Shown here: one piece after another, positions 12,936 to 15,961 of the stretch
Position numbering within the stretch: the stretch's first letter is position 1
Layout of the letters: each line of letters starts with the position of its first letter
Assembly: GCA_937888635.1 (NCBI GenBank)
Contig: CALARG010000068.1
Location: forward strand, 1-15,961
DNA: 15,961 bases
Source of the DNA: an uncultured Alphaproteobacteria bacterium
Lineage (GTDB): Bacteria > Pseudomonadota > Alphaproteobacteria > Rs-D84
Reading direction: 5' to 3'
Notes under the pieces: model-generated
Told to the model about the DNA's origin: nothing
What the model saw: the letters and a program-made list of their open reading frames with translations, nothing else
Databases searched by the model: none
Made by a program: the position numbers and the translations under genes

Positions 12936-14411
12936 ATGTCAGAAAACACAACAAACAATGTAATTTCAACAAACGAATTAACCGCGCGTCTGCAAAAAGC
13001 AGAAAACATTCGTGCGCGTGACGGCGTTGTGTGGAAAGACAAATTTGACCGCACCCATACAATTGAATCTGCCCGCGAATTAGCGGATGGAACGCCTGTG
13101 CGCCTGGCGGGGCGTGTGACGGCGTTGCGTTGGCTGGGCAAATTGATGTTTGGTCGTATTTACGACATTAACGGTGAAATTCAGTTTTCTATGTCGCGCG
13201 AAGAACTGGGCGAAGAAAACTATAAATTCATGAAGGCAAATGTTGACGTGGGTGACTTTATCGGCATTACTGGCGAATTGTATCACACAACTGCCGGCGA
13301 ACTGACGGTTCGGGTGTCTGCATACGAAATCTTGTCCAAGGCCCTGCGTCCACTGCCTGAAAAATATCATGGCCTGACCGATATGGAAACCCGCTATCGC
13401 CAGCGTTATCTGGATATTATTTCCAACCCAGAATCGCGCAACGCATTGTTGGGGCGTTTCAAGATGATGCAATATTGGCGTGATTTTATGAATGCGCGTG
13501 GATTCCTGGAAATTGAAACACCGATTATGCAGAACATTGCATCTGGTGCGGCGGCGCGTCCGTTTACAACACATCACAATGCCTTGGATGCAGATTTTCA
13601 GTTGCGTATTTCCCCAGAATTGTTTTTAAAGCAGGCGATTGGTGCCGGTTTTGACCGCGTATACGAAGTTGCCAAAGATTTCCGTAACGAAGGCATGGAC
13701 GCCATGCACCTGCAGGAATTTTCAATGGTTGAATGGTACGCAGCATATTGGGATTTCAATGATAATATTAAATTTACCTGGGATTTAATCCAAGATTTAT
13801 TGATGAAATGTCGTGGCACATTACAGATTGAATACCAGGGTACAAAACTGGATTTCAGCAAATATGAAATGATTGATTACACGGCCAAGATGAACGAATT
13901 TTTTGGTTGTGATATTCTGGATTTTGATGATGTTGATGCCCTGCGCCAGAAATTGGTTGATAACGGCATGTTCCCGTATTCAGAATTGGAAGACCTGAAA
14001 TCAATCCCAACCCTGGTTGACTATGTCTACAAGCGCAAGATTCGTGGCAACATCGTCAATCCAACATTCTTGTATAATTATCCTGCATACATGGTGCCTT
14101 TGGCGCGTCGCAACGATGCCGACGACCGACGAATTGATATGTATCAGTTGTTGGTTTGTGGTGCCGAAATCTGCAAGGGGTATTCAGAACTTGTAAACCC
14201 AATTCAGCAATTGGCGGCGTTTGAAGAACAGGCGCGCAATATTGCCGATGGGGACGAAGAAGCCTTTAACCCTGACAACGATTTTGTGCGTGCGATGGAA
14301 CACGGGTTCCCACCGATTTCCGGTGTGGGCGTTGGTGTTGACAGATTGGCCAGCATTATTTTTGACCAGCCAACACTGCGTGATGTGATTCTGTTTCCGA
14401 TAATGAAGTGA
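12936..14411 (+). CDS. lysS: Lysyl-tRNA synthetase, class II
   Basis: A 491-residue class II LysRS. It has an N-terminal OB fold that binds the tRNA anticodon (about 53-135) and the LysRS linker RYRQRYLDII (153-162). Motif 2 is FRNEGMDAMHLQEFSMVEWYAAYWD (249-273), with the conserved Arg, Glu and His, and motif 3 is GVGVGVDRL (463-471) followed by LRDVILFP. Motif 2 normally reads FRNEG-x3-RHNPEF; here RHNPEF is MHLQEF, and the tail FDQPTLRDVILFPIMK is also unusual, so this is a divergent branch. A homologue such as EpmA is unlikely because the OB fold is present. The CAGG or AAAAGG site lies 5-10 bp upstream. The GTG of a longer reading frame for the next gene overlaps its stop. Confidence 0.93.
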   Translation: MSENTTNNVISTNELTARLQKAENIRARDGVVWKDKFDRTHTIESARELADGTPVRLAGRVTALRWLGKLMFGRIYDINGEIQFSMSREELGEENYKFMKANVDVGDFIGITGELYHTTAGELTVRVSAYEILSKALRPLPEKYHGLTDMETRYRQRYLDIISNPESRNALLGRFKMMQYWRDFMNARGFLEIETPIMQNIASGAAARPFTTHHNALDADFQLRISPELFLKQAIGAGFDRVYEVAKDFRNEGMDAMHLQEFSMVEWYAAYWDFNDNIKFTWDLIQDLLMKCRGTLQIEYQGTKLDFSKYEMIDYTAKMNEFFGCDILDFDDVDALRQKLVDNGMFPYSELEDLKSIPTLVDYVYKRKIRGNIVNPTFLYNYPAYMVPLARRNDADDRRIDMYQLLVCGAEICKGYSELVNPIQQLAAFEEQARNIADGDEEAFNPDNDFVRAMEHGFPPISGVGVGVDRLASIIFDQPTLRDVILFPIMK

Positions 14412-14431
14412 CCAGCCAAAGGGGGGTAATA

Positions 14432-15832
14432 ATGTCTTATATTGGTGCTGAAACAGTTGCCCAAGACATCGCCATAGAAAATGATAGAAAGAATCTGATT
14501 GCCATAGACCGGGCCTTGGAATCTGGGCGTATAAACGAAGTTGCGGCTGAACATTTGCGCCTGCTGTATTCGGACAGTATGCACTGGTTCAGTGAAGTGT
14601 TTTATGTCCTGGGCAAATGCTTTGGTGCGCCCAAGGCGGCTGTTATGAAATATGATTATGACTCAGACAGCGCCATTGACGAGCCGATGCGCATTTCAGA
14701 TATTAATCCGCTGTCACCATATATTGTGCAGCATCGTTTGGACGCAGACCCAATGCGTAATCAGTTTTTTACCAGCACTGCCGGTCACAAGATTGACTTG
14801 GCGGTATCGTCCATTGTCACGGTTATTGTGGCCGCCCAGAAGAAAATTGGGCGTGCACTGGATAAAATGACTGGTAAATACTATGCCAAATATGTGGACG
14901 AGGTTGCCTCAACCGTATATCGCGTAATCGCATCGCACGAACGCGAAGCGTCTGCCCGTGCCATTGCGACCAAGATTCGCGATAAACTGAACGAAAAATA
15001 TATTTCAACGCCATCAGAAACGGTATTGTCTATTATTGGTTCTGGACATGAAAATATTGCCGTGGAATTAGTCCGTGCCTTGGACCGGGTTGAAAAACCG
15101 CGTATGCGTCTGCAGGATGTTTGGCGTGTAAAATGTCTGTTTGATTTAATCCCTCAGGCACGCACATTTATTGAACGGATTCAGGCAATGATGCCAGATC
15201 GTATTATATCGGTCCGCGACAGTTTTTATAATATGCAAAATCCGCGTAATTATCGTGATGCCAAGATTGTTATAAACATCGGCCCAAACCCAGAAACGAT
15301 TGTCCCGATGGAGATTATATGTCAGGTTCGTGCATTTTTTGAATTTGAACGGCAAACGCACCTGGCCTATGAAGATGCACGCAAGAAAAAGTGTGCAAAA
15401 TCAGACAATATAGAAGCGCGCTTGGCGACCTTTATGGAAAATGGGGTAAAATCATATAACAGTATGATTTGCAACTGTTTGGAAGATTTGTTTGACCGCG
15501 TCGGTTGGAACCTGTTGTATTCCCAGGGGGATTCAACCGCAATGTTTGAAGGCTTTCCAAAAGAATGTAAATTATATTATCCGCAAAAAATTCTGGATAA
15601 TATAAACGAAAAACTGGACGATGCGATTGAAAACGAATTGTTTTCCATTGATAATGCGCCGATTAAACTGTCGCGTGTGCAACAGGCAAACATATTTCAT
15701 TTTATGGCGCGTTTTGTCTTGGTTGCTGCAATGCCGTATATGCAGCGCGATTGGGCAATGCCACAAACAACCCAGGCGGGCAAGTTGTTTAATTTTGTCA
15801 TGACCGAGGTTCAGCGATACTACAAAAAGTAA
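14432..15832 (+). CDS. Putative divergent RelA/SpoT-like nucleotidyltransferase
   Basis: A 466-residue cytoplasmic protein with no signal or membrane helix. Residues 220-317 show a pattern like the RelA/SpoT synthetase core. A Lys/Arg-rich KPRMRLQDVWRVKCLFDL has Asp229 in the position of the D-x-x-G-x-R strand. NPRNYRDAKIVINI (270-283) resembles the P...GYRS segment. MEIICQVRAFFEFERQTH (293-310), followed by LAYEDAR, resembles the E-x-Q strand and the H-x-x-YE-x-x-R helix of small synthetases. Several canonical residues are shifted or replaced (E294 and Q298 are four apart, not two), so activity is uncertain. The flanking 1-215 and 320-466 are helical and unrecognised; I see no HD hydrolase motif. 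I start at ATG 14432 after AAAGGGGGG; a GTG at 14408 would overlap lysS by 4 bp. It is likely cotranscribed with lysS. Confidence 0.5.
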   Translation: MSYIGAETVAQDIAIENDRKNLIAIDRALESGRINEVAAEHLRLLYSDSMHWFSEVFYVLGKCFGAPKAAVMKYDYDSDSAIDEPMRISDINPLSPYIVQHRLDADPMRNQFFTSTAGHKIDLAVSSIVTVIVAAQKKIGRALDKMTGKYYAKYVDEVASTVYRVIASHEREASARAIATKIRDKLNEKYISTPSETVLSIIGSGHENIAVELVRALDRVEKPRMRLQDVWRVKCLFDLIPQARTFIERIQAMMPDRIISVRDSFYNMQNPRNYRDAKIVINIGPNPETIVPMEIICQVRAFFEFERQTHLAYEDARKKKCAKSDNIEARLATFMENGVKSYNSMICNCLEDLFDRVGWNLLYSQGDSTAMFEGFPKECKLYYPQKILDNINEKLDDAIENELFSIDNAPIKLSRVQQANIFHFMARFVLVAAMPYMQRDWAMPQTTQAGKLFNFVMTEVQRYYKK

Positions 15833-15834
15833 TC

Positions 15835-15858
15835 AAAATCCCCCGATTGGGGGATTTT
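15835..15858. terminator. Bidirectional terminator between convergent genes
   Basis: Stem AAAATCCCCC / GGGGGATTTT with a GATT loop. It follows the plus-strand stop by 2 bp and abuts the stop of the minus-strand gene entering from the right; T runs occur on both strands. Confidence 0.92.
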
Positions 15859-15961
15859 TAATTTCTGCGCCTGCTTAATATTAATGTCAAACCGTTGGTC
15901 ATTAATTTTTCAACAATCCGTTCCGGCATTAACATTTTTCCATTTTCTATTTTTATCAGTT
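15858..15961 (-). CDS. 3' end of a minus-strand gene cut by the window edge
   Basis: An open minus-strand frame enters from the right edge and ends at TAA (15858-15860). About 33 residues are visible, including IENGKMLMPERIVEKL and the ending TLILSRRRN. The stop lies directly on the bidirectional terminator, as expected for a real convergent gene. Too little is visible to name a product. Confidence 0.5.
   Translation of the reverse strand, partial: LIKIENGKMLMPERIVEKLMTNGLTLILSRRRN

Overview
This window is a gene-dense bacterial segment (about 16 kb, almost no non-coding DNA beyond short control regions) carrying mostly chromosomal housekeeping genes: xerC, trpS, dcd, era, queA, tgt, lysS and three tRNA genes (Glu-TTC, Asp-GTC, Gly-GCC). 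Gene repertoire, two Sec/Lol-type lipoproteins (implying a Gram-negative envelope), proteobacterial-looking sigma70 promoters and the style of the small envelope proteins suggest a proteobacterium, most likely an uncultured, host-associated or streamlined alphaproteobacterium. That placement is inference from gene style; no marker here proves it.

Layout. (1) 1-2052: an accessory patch beside tRNA-Glu. Two visibly AT-rich genes, a HAD phosphatase (159-842) and a transglutaminase-like Cys-His-Asp protein (1083-1856), alternate with repeated DNA. A 113-bp repeat (849-961 and 1940-2052) ends exactly at the 3' end of tRNA-Glu in its second copy, and a second block (around 35-100 and 950-1020) precedes each gene. 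This looks like cassette-style insertion at a tRNA 3' end. (2) 2047-7032, minus strand: tRNA-Glu, a META-domain lipoprotein, tRNA-Asp, then the xerC < SIMPL-domain protein < trpS cluster, with a long structured leader before trpS, then an unknown 165-residue gene and dcd. (3) 7135-11209, plus strand: a tight five-gene operon era > small lipoprotein > queA > Lys/Ala-repeat protein > tgt, apparently starting with a leaderless era message. (4) 11194-12628: a possible 38-codon ORF, then two unknown membrane proteins, the first with its ribosome site inside a hairpin. (5) 12689-15858: tRNA-Gly, a lysS leader with a terminator only 25 bp before the start codon, class II lysS, and a 466-residue protein that resembles a divergent RelA/SpoT-type nucleotidyltransferase. 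A bidirectional terminator separates it from a minus-strand gene that runs off the right edge.

Functional links: queA and tgt act in tRNA queuosine modification, and the tRNA-Asp(GUC) in the window is a natural substrate; trpS, lysS, tRNAs and era are translation functions. The least ordinary points are the tRNA-Glu cassette repeats, the RelA/SpoT-like protein coupled to lysS, the lysS and trpS leaders, and the Lys/Ala-repeat protein between queA and tgt.
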